NCBI RefSeq assembly: GCF_002362315.1
Contig: NZ_MTZV01000006.1
Coordinates: 1,116,001-1,180,000 of the forward strand
Direction of reading: 5' to 3'
Source of the DNA: Paraburkholderia acidicola
GTDB taxonomy: Bacteria; Pseudomonadota; Gammaproteobacteria; Burkholderiales; Burkholderiaceae
Length of the DNA: 64,000 nucleotides
Shown here: positions 24,123 to 32,776 of the stretch, in pieces
Layout of the letters: each line of letters starts with the position of its first letter
How positions within the stretch are numbered: the stretch's first letter is position 1
Notes under the pieces: model-generated
What the model was told of the DNA's origin: nothing
Database searches by the model: none
What the model saw: the letters and a program-made list of their open reading frames with translations, nothing else
Translations under genes and position numbers: made by a program

Positions 24123-25345
24123 ACAGCCGCTGGGTCGCGCTCGCGATCATCTTCGTGTCGTTTTTGCAGTTCACGCTCAACTGGTTCAACCTCGTGCCGG
24201 CGTTCGGCGGCCTGATTGCGGACCTGCATCTCTCGCTGCCGCAAGTGGGTGTTGTGATCGGCATGTTTATCGCTGGTTACGGGCTCGCGCATATTCCAGG
24301 CGGGATGCTCGCCGAAGCGTACGGCATGCGCTTCGCGATGCTCTTCGGTATCGCGGTCGAAACAGCCGGCACCGTTCTGTCAGCCGCGGCGCATAGCTAT
24401 GACGTGCTGCTGGTCGGGCGGTTTATCTGCGGTGTGGGTGGCTCGGTTTATATCGGCAGTGCGATCGGTCTGACGACCGCCTGGTTCCGCGACCACGAGC
24501 TCGCAACAGCCAACGGGCTCATCACCGGTGTCGCGTTTACGGTCGGTGCGTCGCTCGGGTTGTATCTGTGGACCGATATCGTCGCGGCGCTCGGCTGGCG
24601 CGCAGCGTTGCTGCTCGGTGCCACCGTGGGAGCGATTACGTTCGTCGCGCTCCTCTGGCTGTTCCCCGTGCCGCTCGATGCACGCGACAGCGCGCGCGGC
24701 GTCGCCGGCAATCATCTCAACCTCGCTGCGTTGCGACGCACGTTTGGTAATCGCAACCTGTGGTTGCTCGGGTTGAGTTTTCTGGGCGCTTACGGCAGCT
24801 ATTTCACCGCTGCCCAACTGCTGCCCGCCTATGGCGTCACGCATCTGCAACTCGAACCCGCCGCAGCGAATTCGCTCGGCGTCGTACTGCTGACAGCGGG
24901 CGCCGTCGGCGGCGCAGTGGGTGGCTGGCTCGCGGACAAAGTGTTCGGCGTGATACCGACGATGGTCGGCGCATTGATCATCGAATCCGTCGCGCTCATC
25001 CTCATCCCGCATCTTGGCGCCACCGGTCTGCTGATTGCCGCTGCCGCGATCGGCGGAATGGGCATTCTCGCGTTCGTCCCGTGGATCGCCATGCCGGGGC
25101 TGTATCGCGACGAGATCGAGTTGTCCGACATACCGACTGCGTGCGGATTGATGCTGACGATCGTCGCAGTTGGCGGCGTAACGCTGCCCGCTCTCTACGG
25201 CTGGGTTGCTACCCGCTACGGGTACACAAACGCCTGGACCGCACTTGCCGCGGCATCGTTTGTTTCGATGATGTTCTGTTTTCTGGTGCGCCGGCCCGAC
25301 ACCGCGCACAACGGCAACGCACATGCCGAAGCCGCATTCAAATGA
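24113..25345 (+). CDS. MFS transporter
   Basis: 410 residues with about 12 hydrophobic segments. The N-terminal half has a periodic Gly-rich helix 2 and the loop signature variant MLAEAYGMRFAML; the C-terminal half has GGWLADKVFGVIPT. Start: the ATG at 24113 has GGAGA eight bases upstream; a second in-frame ATG at 24119 is also possible. The downstream genes encode fumarylacetoacetase and a metal-dependent cyclase/hydrolase on the same strand, so an aromatic acid or a ring-cleavage product is a plausible substrate. Direction and substrate are inference. Confidence 0.82.
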   Translation: MRMNSRWVALAIIFVSFLQFTLNWFNLVPAFGGLIADLHLSLPQVGVVIGMFIAGYGLAHIPGGMLAEAYGMRFAMLFGIAVETAGTVLSAAAHSYDVLLVGRFICGVGGSVYIGSAIGLTTAWFRDHELATANGLITGVAFTVGASLGLYLWTDIVAALGWRAALLLGATVGAITFVALLWLFPVPLDARDSARGVAGNHLNLAALRRTFGNRNLWLLGLSFLGAYGSYFTAAQLLPAYGVTHLQLEPAAANSLGVVLLTAGAVGGAVGGWLADKVFGVIPTMVGALIIESVALILIPHLGATGLLIAAAAIGGMGILAFVPWIAMPGLYRDEIELSDIPTACGLMLTIVAVGGVTLPALYGWVATRYGYTNAWTALAAASFVSMMFCFLVRRPDTAHNGNAHAEAAFK

Positions 25346-25412
25346 CCCGTAAATCACGGACATACGCGCGTCTCGCGTCGTCTTATCATTGTTACTGGAG
25401 GTCCCTCGCATC

Positions 25413-26741
25413 ATGATCGAACTCGACGCCACACACGACCCAAAACGGACGAGCTGGGTCGATAGCGCCAACGCGCCCGATACCGATTTCCCGATCCAGA
25501 ATCTGCCGTTCGGCATCTTTAGCAGCGACCTGGTCACGCCTGCCGTATCGCGCCACTTCGGCATTGCGATCGGCGCGAGCGTGTTCGACGTGACGCGTGC
25601 GAAGCAGCTTGGACTGCTCGAAGGACTGGCCGCGAAAGCCGCCGATCTCGCGAGCACCGGTACGCTGAACGCCCTTTTCGCACAAGGCCGGGCGCCATCG
25701 CGTGAATTGCGCAAACAGGTTTCGGCGCTGCTCGACGATAAGAGCGCCGAAGGCGCACGCGCCCGTGCGCTGCACGAGCAATTGCTGTATCCCGCTTCCG
25801 CCTGCCAGTTGCATTTGCCGACTGCGATCGGTAATTACACCGACTTTTACTCAGGCATTCATCACGCGATCGCGGCCGGCTCGCTACTGACACCTGAGAA
25901 CCCGCTGCCCGCGAACTACAAGTGGGTACCGATTGCGTATCACGGCCGTGCTTCATCGGTGCGTCCGTCCGGTACGCAGATCCGTCGACCGCATGGTCAG
26001 CAAGGCGGCGCAGCCGATCGCGCACCGACCTTCGGCCCGTCGCAGCGGCTCGATTTCGAACTCGAAATGGGCTTCTATGTCGGCGCAGGTAATGTGCTCG
26101 GCGAGCCGGTTCCTATAGCGCGAGCCGGCGACCACATCGTTGGCTTCAGCCTGCTCAATGACTGGTCGGCACGCGACGTGCAGCGGTGGGAGATGTTTCC
26201 CCTCGGCCCGTTCCTCAGCAAGAATTTCGGCACGTCCGTCTCGCCGTGGGTCGTGACCGCCGATGCACTCGCGCCGTTCCGCGTGCCCGCAATGACACGC
26301 CCTGCCTCTGACCCGCAGCCGCTCCCCTATCTGCACGACGCGGTCGATCAGCGCCACGGTGGTATCGATGTCGATCTCAGCGTGCAGTTGTCGACCGATG
26401 CGATGCGCGCAGCAGGCTTACCGGCGACCCAGATCATCCATTCGAACGCGCAATACCTGTACTGGACGCCTGCGCAAATGCTCGCGCATCACACTTCGGG
26501 CGGCTGCGATCTGCTGCCAGGCGATCTGATCGGTACCGGGACGATTTCCGGGCCGACCCGCGACCAGTTGAGCAGCCTGCTTGAACTGACGTTCGGCGGT
26601 ACCCAGCCGGTCACGCTGCCCAACGGCGAACAGCGCGCGTTCCTGCAGGACGGCGACGAAATCACTTTTCACGGACGCTGCCAGCGCGCCGGATTCGTCA
26701 CGATCGGCTTCGGTTCGTGCGTCGGCCGGATTGTCGCGTGA
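25413..26741 (+). CDS. fahA: Fumarylacetoacetase
   Basis: 442 residues, the normal length. Hydrolyses fumarylacetoacetate to fumarate and acetoacetate, the last step of tyrosine/homogentisate degradation. Family blocks are NLPFGIFS near residue 30, the metal and catalytic segment NYTDFYSGIHHA near 145-156, YKWVPIAYHGRASSV near 170-184, LEMGFYVGAGN, FSLLNDWSARDVQRWE and GSCVGRIV at the end. The start ATG at 25413 has GGAGG 11 bases upstream. Neither homogentisate dioxygenase nor maleylacetoacetate isomerase is adjacent, which is unusual since the three are often linked. Confidence 0.93.
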   Translation: MIELDATHDPKRTSWVDSANAPDTDFPIQNLPFGIFSSDLVTPAVSRHFGIAIGASVFDVTRAKQLGLLEGLAAKAADLASTGTLNALFAQGRAPSRELRKQVSALLDDKSAEGARARALHEQLLYPASACQLHLPTAIGNYTDFYSGIHHAIAAGSLLTPENPLPANYKWVPIAYHGRASSVRPSGTQIRRPHGQQGGAADRAPTFGPSQRLDFELEMGFYVGAGNVLGEPVPIARAGDHIVGFSLLNDWSARDVQRWEMFPLGPFLSKNFGTSVSPWVVTADALAPFRVPAMTRPASDPQPLPYLHDAVDQRHGGIDVDLSVQLSTDAMRAAGLPATQIIHSNAQYLYWTPAQMLAHHTSGGCDLLPGDLIGTGTISGPTRDQLSSLLELTFGGTQPVTLPNGEQRAFLQDGDEITFHGRCQRAGFVTIGFGSCVGRIVA

Positions 26742-26775
26742 CACTTATCGCACCTCCCCCCATATGGAGCACACC

Positions 26776-27549
26776 ATGACGAGACTGATCGACATTTCCA
26801 TTGCCCTCGATAACGACACGCTTTCCGACCCGCCGTTCATGCGACCTTCGATCGGCTACACGACACACGAAGCCTCGGCCGTCGATCTGATCGCGTCGTT
26901 TCCCGGCATGACCGTCGATCAGTTGCCGGACCGGATGGGCTGGGCTGTCGAAACGGTCACGCTATCGACACATAACGGCACGCATATCGACGCGCCCTGG
27001 CACTACCACCCGACGATGGACGGCGGCGCGCGCGCCATCGCCATCGACGAAGTCCCGCTCGAATGGTTCATGCAGCCCGGCGTGAAGCTCGATTTCCGCC
27101 ATCTGCCCGATGGTCATGTTGTGACGCCTGCGGAAATCGATGCCGAGCTGGCGCGTATCGGTCACACGCTGAAGCCGCTTGAAATCGTCGTCGTCAACAC
27201 GCGCGCCGGCGAACGCTACGGCGAAGCCGACTACATCCATAGTGGTTGCGGCATGGGCCGCGACGCGACGCTGCATCTCACGTCGTTTGGTGTGCGGGTG
27301 GTCGGTACCGATGGATGGAGCTGGGACGCGCCGTTTTCTCACACCGCGCGGCGCTATGCAGAAACGGGCGACGCCAGTTTGATCTGGGAAGGCCACAAGG
27401 CCGGGCGCGAGGCGGGCTACTGTCAGATCGAGAAGTTGCACAACCTGGAAAGTCTGCCGGCGGATGGTTTTACTGTGGTCTGCTTTCCGGCGAAGATTCG
27501 GAACGCCAGTGCGGGGTGGACGCGGGCGGTGGCGATTTTGGCGGATTGA
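26776..27549 (+). CDS. Cyclase family protein (kynurenine formamidase-like)
   Basis: 257 residues from the ATG at 26776, with TGGAG before it. It has the metal-binding signature of the cyclase family, HNGTHIDAPWHYHP (residues about 67-80), plus a later HSGCGMGRD block and a C-terminal EKLHNLESLPADGFTVVCFP stretch. Family members hydrolyse N-formylkynurenine, isatin or similar amides, or act on ring-opened esters. It follows fahA by 34 bases on the same strand. The actual substrate is not known; the neighbourhood suggests an aromatic ring-cleavage product. Confidence 0.83.
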   Translation: MTRLIDISIALDNDTLSDPPFMRPSIGYTTHEASAVDLIASFPGMTVDQLPDRMGWAVETVTLSTHNGTHIDAPWHYHPTMDGGARAIAIDEVPLEWFMQPGVKLDFRHLPDGHVVTPAEIDAELARIGHTLKPLEIVVVNTRAGERYGEADYIHSGCGMGRDATLHLTSFGVRVVGTDGWSWDAPFSHTARRYAETGDASLIWEGHKAGREAGYCQIEKLHNLESLPADGFTVVCFPAKIRNASAGWTRAVAILAD

Positions 27550-27566
27550 GTGAAGCATTAACACAC

Positions 27567-27583
27567 ATATGCCAAATGCATAT
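27567..27583. repeat. Short dyad after the cyclase gene
   Basis: ATATGC at 27567-27572 and GCATAT at 27578-27583 are inverted repeats around five bases, located 17 bases past the cyclase stop and about 135 bases before the next gene. It could be a regulator site of the downstream peptidase unit. Confidence 0.35.
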
Positions 27584-27716
27584 TTGATTAAATCTGAAGA
27601 CCGATAAACCCATCCCCCCCGAAATATCAGACCTATCATATTTTTACCGAAGCGATTCGGCACGCTGCTCCAGCAGGTGGAGATGCGCACTTTACGTTCG
27701 ATCACAGGAGAACGAT

Positions 27717-28076
27717 ATGAGTGGCTATCAACGGTGCTACACGGGAGCTCGATGGGTTTTGGGGGTTTCACTACTCATCAGCGGTTCGGTTCTTGCACAA
27801 ACTTCAACAAGGAACGCTCCATTATCTTCAGGTCAGGAAGTGGGCAATAGTGAAATCGTCACGCTCGATCCTGTTACCCATAAATTGCGGCCCGCTACAG
27901 CGGACGAAATCAATCAACTCAAGACATCGGTCGCGCAATCCAGAACGTTTGTAAACGGCGCACCGCTGCCGCGCAATGAAGCCGAGGCGCTGACCACCCT
28001 GCGCCCGCTACCGCACGGTGGCTACATCATGCGCATGCCTGAATCGCTAGTCAGCCCGCTGGGAGAACAGCCATGA
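27717..28076 (+). CDS. Small secreted protein coupled to the metallopeptidase
   Basis: 119 residues from the ATG at 27717, with CAGGAG seven bases upstream. A signal peptide (RWVLGVSLLISGSVLA) is followed by about 90 residues of mixed polar sequence (GNSEIVTLDPVTHKLRPATADEI, ALTTLRPLPHGGYIMRMPES). No family is recognised. Its TGA overlaps the ATG of the peptidase gene (ATGA at 28073-28076), so the two are translationally coupled. The peptidase itself has almost no propeptide, which makes this protein a candidate inhibitor, chaperone or propeptide acting in trans; this is inference. Confidence 0.65.
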   Translation: MSGYQRCYTGARWVLGVSLLISGSVLAQTSTRNAPLSSGQEVGNSEIVTLDPVTHKLRPATADEINQLKTSVAQSRTFVNGAPLPRNEAEALTTLRPLPHGGYIMRMPESLVSPLGEQP

Positions 28077-29758
28077 GCATGCAAAGAAATGGTCTTGCCG
28101 CGTTGATCCTGCTAGCGCTAGCCGGCGCGGTTCAAGCCACCCAGATGGTCATCGTCAATGTGGATCAGGCAGGTCTAGGCCTTAACGATCCCACCGTCGT
28201 CCAACCGGTAGGCGGCAATCCCGGCACGACGCTGGGTCAACAACGAACGATCGCTTACCAGTACGCCGCGGATGCGTGGGGAAGCGTGATAAACAGCACC
28301 GTCCCGATCAAGGTTCAGGCCAGTTTTGCAGCGCTGGCATGCACTGCGACCACCGCCGTATTGGGTTCAGCGCGTAGCGCCTATGTTCTCTATAACTTCA
28401 ATGCCAGCGCGACCCCCAACACCTGGTATCCCGCAGCGTTGGCCAATGCGGTAAACGGCGCAGATCTGCTTAGCGGCGGTGCGGCTATCGTCAGTAGCTT
28501 CAATGCCAATATCGGGCAACCCAATTGCCTCGCCGGCACGACCTGGTATTACGGGCTCGACGACAACGCGCCAGCAGGCACCACCGATTTCATCGACACC
28601 GTCATGCACGAAATTGCCCACGGCCTGGGCTTCGCGAGCACGACCAACGTCAGCACAGGTGCATTGCTGAACAATATGAGCGACGTCTTTTCAACGCCGA
28701 TCTTCGATCACGTTTCCGGTCTGAACTGGAATGCGATGACGACAGCTCAGCGCAAGGCGTCGATCGTCGGTCAGGGGCTGGTGTACGGTGGGCCTACCGT
28801 GACGCAGGAAATTCCGCTGGTGCTGTTGAACCGGTTGTCGCTCAACGCGAGGATGGGCGCGTCGACCACGAGCTATTCGATCGGCATGGCGAACTTCGGA
28901 CCTCCGGCCACCGCCAGTAATTTTGTCGGCCAGGTCTCGGTGGTCAGCGACGGCAGCGCCAACCCGTCGCAAGGCTGTGGGACGTTGATCAATACCGGCA
29001 ACGGTGGTGATGGCGGCCCGCTTGCAGGCTTGATTGCACTCGCCGTTGCAGGTGGGTGTAACAGCGGCACCAAGGCCTTTCAGGCCCAGCTCGCGGGTGC
29101 CAGCGGCATCATCATCGTGAGTAACCAGCCAGGGCCCGCGCCCTACCTCACGGATGGCTACACCAACAATGCGATCCCAACGGTCAGCCTCGCCCAGGCC
29201 GACGGTACGAAACTGCAGGGGAGTATTCCAGGCGTCAGTGTGACGCTGGCGACCGTAGCAGGCATGTACCAAGGGGCCGACAACCAGGGCCGAGGCATGA
29301 TGTACGCACCGCCAGCCTTACAACCGGGCTCGAGCCTGTCGCACTGGGATCTGACGATGCAGCCGCATACGCTGATGGAACCCGTGGCCCAGAGCGGTCA
29401 GATGGCGAACCTGAAGCTGGACCTCACTCCCGCGGCGTTGAAAGACATCGGCTGGACGCGCAATACCGCTAACGGTGTGCTGGGTGGTGGACTGCTTTCG
29501 GGAGGATTGCTGCCGGCGTGTGACACCGGCGTACCTGCCGTTGCCGCCGGTGGAGCAATCACCGGCGCCAGCATCGTGGCAAGAGCCAATGTCTGTCGGC
29601 TCAATCCCGGCCTGCTGGGGACGGAATACATGTCCTGCGTGAATAACTACGCGAGTACGCTGGCTGCACAACACCTGATCACGATGGCCCAGCAACTGCA
29701 GGTAGGCGTGTGCGCCACGACAACAGGCATACCGCCGCTCGCAACGAAGACCAAGTAA
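28073..29758 (+). CDS. Secreted leishmanolysin-like zinc metallopeptidase with PA domain
   Basis: 561 residues. A signal peptide (MSMQRNGLAALILLALAGAVQA) is followed directly by the catalytic region. The zinc site is HEIAHGLGF (His179, Glu180, His183). The third metzincin ligand is not at its usual place; instead SHWD (His424) and LMEP (Met435, a Met-turn candidate) appear far downstream, the spacing known from M8 leishmanolysin peptidases. Between them lies a protease-associated (PA) domain at about residues 265-390, with the GGCNSGTKAFQAQLAGASGIIIVS segment. The C-terminal 90 residues contain several Cys and a Gly/Ala-rich stretch. It is coupled to the small secreted protein upstream. A secreted protein-degrading role is likely; the target is unknown. 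Confidence 0.8.
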   Translation: MSMQRNGLAALILLALAGAVQATQMVIVNVDQAGLGLNDPTVVQPVGGNPGTTLGQQRTIAYQYAADAWGSVINSTVPIKVQASFAALACTATTAVLGSARSAYVLYNFNASATPNTWYPAALANAVNGADLLSGGAAIVSSFNANIGQPNCLAGTTWYYGLDDNAPAGTTDFIDTVMHEIAHGLGFASTTNVSTGALLNNMSDVFSTPIFDHVSGLNWNAMTTAQRKASIVGQGLVYGGPTVTQEIPLVLLNRLSLNARMGASTTSYSIGMANFGPPATASNFVGQVSVVSDGSANPSQGCGTLINTGNGGDGGPLAGLIALAVAGGCNSGTKAFQAQLAGASGIIIVSNQPGPAPYLTDGYTNNAIPTVSLAQADGTKLQGSIPGVSVTLATVAGMYQGADNQGRGMMYAPPALQPGSSLSHWDLTMQPHTLMEPVAQSGQMANLKLDLTPAALKDIGWTRNTANGVLGGGLLSGGLLPACDTGVPAVAAGGAITGASIVARANVCRLNPGLLGTEYMSCVNNYASTLAAQHLITMAQQLQVGVCATTTGIPPLATKTK

Positions 29759-29796
29759 GTCCATCACATCGGGGTACGCGGCACTTGCATTCTCCA

Positions 29797-29840
29797 CTCA
29801 TTGTGTGCAACATGCATATATGCATGTTGCACACAATGAG
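29797..29840. promoter_or_regulatory. Perfect 44-bp palindrome before the MarR gene
   Basis: Positions 29797-29840 are exactly self-complementary, 22 bp per arm with no loop. The axis lies between 29818 and 29819 in CATGCATATATGCATG, flanked by TTGTGTGCAA and its complement. The right end (GAG of GAGGTG) is the first part of the likely ribosome site of the MarR gene, whose ATG is at 29849. It is very probably the MarR operator; as RNA it would form a hairpin hiding the ribosome site, and it could also end transcription from the peptidase. Confidence 0.75.
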
Positions 29841-29848
29841 GTGCCCCG

Positions 29849-30382
29849 ATGACCCAGCGCACAGAAAATCTGCTCGGCGTACTGGCCGTGCTGGTCACAG
29901 ACGAGATGAACGGGCAGGACACGCCGCCCGCACTGGCCGGCGCCACCGCGCGCGCCATGCTGAACGCAATCGGCCAGTACCCGGATTCGTCGATCGAAGT
30001 GCTGCGCGAAGCAGTCGACCTGTCTCATCCGGCCGCGGTTCGTGCGGTCGCGGGGCTCGTCGAGGCGGGTCTCGTCGAAAAGAAAACCGGCGACGACCGG
30101 CGCTCAGTCGCCCTCGTGCTCACCGCGGCCGGCAAGCGCGAGATGAATCGCGTGCGGTCGGCTCGCGATCGTATGTTGAAGCGCATCGTCGGGCGTCTCG
30201 ACAATCATGAACGCGTTGCGTTCGAAGACCTGCTGATCAAGATCCTCTGGGAAGAAACCCGCAATCCGGCACACGCTATGCAGTTGTGCCGCTTCTGTGA
30301 CGACGGCCCTTGTTTAAAGGCCGGTTGTCCGGTCGAGTGTCGCGAGCAAGGGCTGCCGATGCCGCCCCTGAGCGCTTCATGA
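29849..30382 (+). CDS. MarR-family regulator with Cys-rich tail
   Basis: 177 residues. The winged helix covers about residues 35-125, with SIEVLREAVDLSHPAAVRAVAGLVEAGLVEKK as recognition region and the wing GDDRRSVALVLTAAG. The tail has five Cys in 18 residues (LCRFCDDGPCLKAGCPVEC), which could bind a metal or respond to oxidants. It overlaps the downstream MFS gene (ATGA) and sits behind a perfect palindrome, the common layout of a self-repressing regulator of an efflux pump. Confidence 0.87.
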   Translation: MTQRTENLLGVLAVLVTDEMNGQDTPPALAGATARAMLNAIGQYPDSSIEVLREAVDLSHPAAVRAVAGLVEAGLVEKKTGDDRRSVALVLTAAGKREMNRVRSARDRMLKRIVGRLDNHERVAFEDLLIKILWEETRNPAHAMQLCRFCDDGPCLKAGCPVECREQGLPMPPLSAS

Positions 30383-31611
30383 ATGTCCACGCCATGACTG
30401 CGGTGAACTGGCGCTCAGTCGCCGCGCTGAACGCGGTGTCGACGTTCGCGCAGATCGCGCAGGCAGGGCTCGGCTTCATGGTGCTGCCGATCTGGCTCGC
30501 ACATCAAGGACTCGATGCGCCGCGTGCCGGGCAGTTTTCGAGCGCGCAATGTGCGGGCATGCTGGTGGGTCTGCTAGTTGCGCCAACGTTGCTCACTCGC
30601 ATCGGCGCCAAACAAACGGTGATGCTCGGCCTCGCGGCGACATTCGTTGCGTTTGCCGCGATGGGGTTCGTGAGCTGGCCGCTATGGATCGTGCCTGGCA
30701 CACTGATCGGCGTCGGTCTGGGCCTGCGCTGGATCGGTAACGAAACCTGGCTGTACGGGCTCGTTCCACCTGAATCGAGCGGCCGCGTAGTCGGTGTACA
30801 TGAAGCGCTGATCGCGACCTCGGGCGTTATCGCTCCAGCGCTTGCGACGTGGTCCGATGTGGACGGGCGCATCACGTTCGCGGCCGGCGCAGGCTTCACC
30901 TTGCTCGCGGCACTGCCTCTGTGGTTCACACCCTATGACAGACGCCGTCACGTTACGCCGCGACGCACGTCGCAGCGCCAATCCGTACCCTCGCGGCGTA
31001 CGTTGCATACTCTACGATCGTGGCACGTCGAGCCAATCGACGTCATGGTGTGTCTCGGCATGGTCGTCGCTGCGGTCGGCGGCCTCAGCGACGGTGCGCT
31101 CTTCGGGCTGCTGCCGCTCTTCGCTGCAGGTCACGGCATGAGCGGTGCGCAAACCGCGACCCTGCTAACCATCCTGGGTGTCGGCTCGATTGCGCTGCAG
31201 TTTCCGGTGGGCTGGTTTGCCGATCGCGCAGGGCTAACCGCCGCCGTAGTCAGCGCCGCGGCCGCGAATACGTTGGCCGCACTCGGATTCGTACTTGCGG
31301 AATCTTCGTCATGGCAAACGGCGGCAAGCGCGCTGCTGCTGGGTGGTTCGAACAGCGCATTCCTGACGCTTGGCATGGTGGCTGCAGCTTCCGCAGGCGC
31401 TGCACAGCCCGGCCGCAGCATGCGCCTGATATCGATGTCGTTCGGCCTTGGGGCGATCGTCGGACCACTCATCGCGGGCTACGCGATGAAGGCATTCGGC
31501 AGCGATATGCTGATGTGGCTGCTCGCGCTGCTCAGCGGCGCGCTGACCTTATACGCGCTCGGTGTACGGGAAGGCTCACGGCGCTCAGGTCGAATGTCGT
31601 CGCCTGGTTGA
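30379..31611 (+). CDS. MFS transporter, probable efflux pump
   Basis: 410 residues from the ATG at 30379, which overlaps the TGA of the MarR gene. About 12 hydrophobic segments are interrupted by a basic central loop (YDRRRHVTPRRTSQRQS) typical of the cytoplasmic loop between helices 6 and 7. GWFADRAGL and LRWIGNETWLYGLVP mark MFS loops. Coupling to a MarR regulator suggests export of a toxic compound or a metabolite sensed by the regulator. Confidence 0.83.
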   Translation: MNVHAMTAVNWRSVAALNAVSTFAQIAQAGLGFMVLPIWLAHQGLDAPRAGQFSSAQCAGMLVGLLVAPTLLTRIGAKQTVMLGLAATFVAFAAMGFVSWPLWIVPGTLIGVGLGLRWIGNETWLYGLVPPESSGRVVGVHEALIATSGVIAPALATWSDVDGRITFAAGAGFTLLAALPLWFTPYDRRRHVTPRRTSQRQSVPSRRTLHTLRSWHVEPIDVMVCLGMVVAAVGGLSDGALFGLLPLFAAGHGMSGAQTATLLTILGVGSIALQFPVGWFADRAGLTAAVVSAAAANTLAALGFVLAESSSWQTAASALLLGGSNSAFLTLGMVAAASAGAAQPGRSMRLISMSFGLGAIVGPLIAGYAMKAFGSDMLMWLLALLSGALTLYALGVREGSRRSGRMSSPG

Positions 31612-31646
31612 GCCTTATTGGTTGCTGGTGTCCGAGGAGCCGGTAT

Positions 31647-31679
31647 GAGCCGCCGCGAGTCGTTCGATCGCGGCGGCTC
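31647..31679. terminator. Strong hairpin between convergent genes
   Basis: GAGCCGCCGCGA at 31647-31658 and TCGCGGCGGCTC at 31668-31679 form a perfect 12-bp GC-rich stem with a nine-base loop, between the stops of the MFS gene and speB. There is no T run, so if it terminates it does so through pausing or acts as an RNA end protector; its place fits a bidirectional terminator. Confidence 0.5.
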
Positions 31680-31723
31680 TACATCGCTAGGGTTTCGTGC
31701 GCTGTGTTAGCGTCAACCGTCAG

Positions 31724-32686
31724 TTAACGGGCGCCAACTTTCTGCTGCCGCCACAGGCACAACACATCGCAAGCAATATGCGCAGCCGCAAGCGCGGTGA
31801 TCTCGCTCTGATCGTACGCAGGCGCGACCTCGACAACATCGGCCCCGACCAGATTCAGCGCCCCCAGTCCACGCACGATCGCCAGCCCCTGCGCCGACGA
31901 CAAGCCACCCGCCACCGGCGTACCGGTACCCGGCGCAAAAGCCGGATCGAGACAATCGATATCGAACGTCAGATACGCCGGCCGCGCCCCGACGATCGAC
32001 ACAATGCGCTCCACCGCGGCGCGTACACCATGCTCATGCACCCACGCGGCATCGAGAATATTGATGCCCATGAAATCGTCGTTCCACGTGCGGATACCGA
32101 CCTGTACCGATGTAGCCGGATCGATCAGTCCGTCCTTGACCGCCTTGTAGAACATCGACCCGTGGTTGAGGCTATCGGGACTGTCGTCGGCCCACGTGTC
32201 GCAGTGCGCGTCGAAGTGAATCAGCGACAACGGCTTACCGTACTTCTCCGCATGCGCAATCAGCAGCGGATAGGTGATGTAGTGATCACCGCCGAACGTC
32301 AGCATCTTCGCGTTCGAACGCAAGATCGTACGCGCGTGTTCGACGATGGCAGGTTTGATCGTCAGCGGGTTGTGCGCGTCGAACCAGCAATCGCCATAGT
32401 CGGTCACGGCGAGATCATCGAACGGATTGAAGCCCCACGGGTACGGATGCAGCTCCGAGAGTTGCACGCTCGCCGCGCGCACAGCGGCAGGCCCGAGACG
32501 TGCGCCCGATCTGAAGGTCGTAGCAAGGTCGAGCGGCACGCCCGACACAACGACATCGACACCGTCGAGTTCGCGCGTATAGCGTCGTCGCATGAACGAC
32601 AGCACGCCCGCATAAGTGTTTTCGATCGAGGAGCCGTAAAGGGACGGACGGCGTATTGCGCCGTCGCCATAGAGCAGTTCGGTCAT
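31724..32686 (-). CDS. speB: Agmatinase / guanidinobutyrase family ureohydrolase
   Basis: 320 residues with all manganese-site motifs of the arginase family: GGDHYITYP near residue 151, HFDAHCDTW near 175, and DIDCLDPAFAPGTGTP near 257. Agmatinase gives putrescine and urea, which would feed the Puu pathway encoded around it. Guanidinobutyrase (giving GABA and urea) has the same motifs and would also fit a GABA-forming locus; sequence alone does not separate them. It is the third gene of the puuR-puuC-speB unit, 90 bases after puuC. Confidence 0.85.
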   Translation of the reverse strand: MTELLYGDGAIRRPSLYGSSIENTYAGVLSFMRRRYTRELDGVDVVVSGVPLDLATTFRSGARLGPAAVRAASVQLSELHPYPWGFNPFDDLAVTDYGDCWFDAHNPLTIKPAIVEHARTILRSNAKMLTFGGDHYITYPLLIAHAEKYGKPLSLIHFDAHCDTWADDSPDSLNHGSMFYKAVKDGLIDPATSVQVGIRTWNDDFMGINILDAAWVHEHGVRAAVERIVSIVGARPAYLTFDIDCLDPAFAPGTGTPVAGGLSSAQGLAIVRGLGALNLVGADVVEVAPAYDQSEITALAAAHIACDVLCLWRQQKVGAR

Positions 32687-32776
32687 GGAGTGAACCTGCA
32701 GGAACAGGCCGGCGGTATGCGTTACGTCGTAGTGAGCATCGCCGCCGGCGACGGATTCATTGGGAACGCGAATCCT

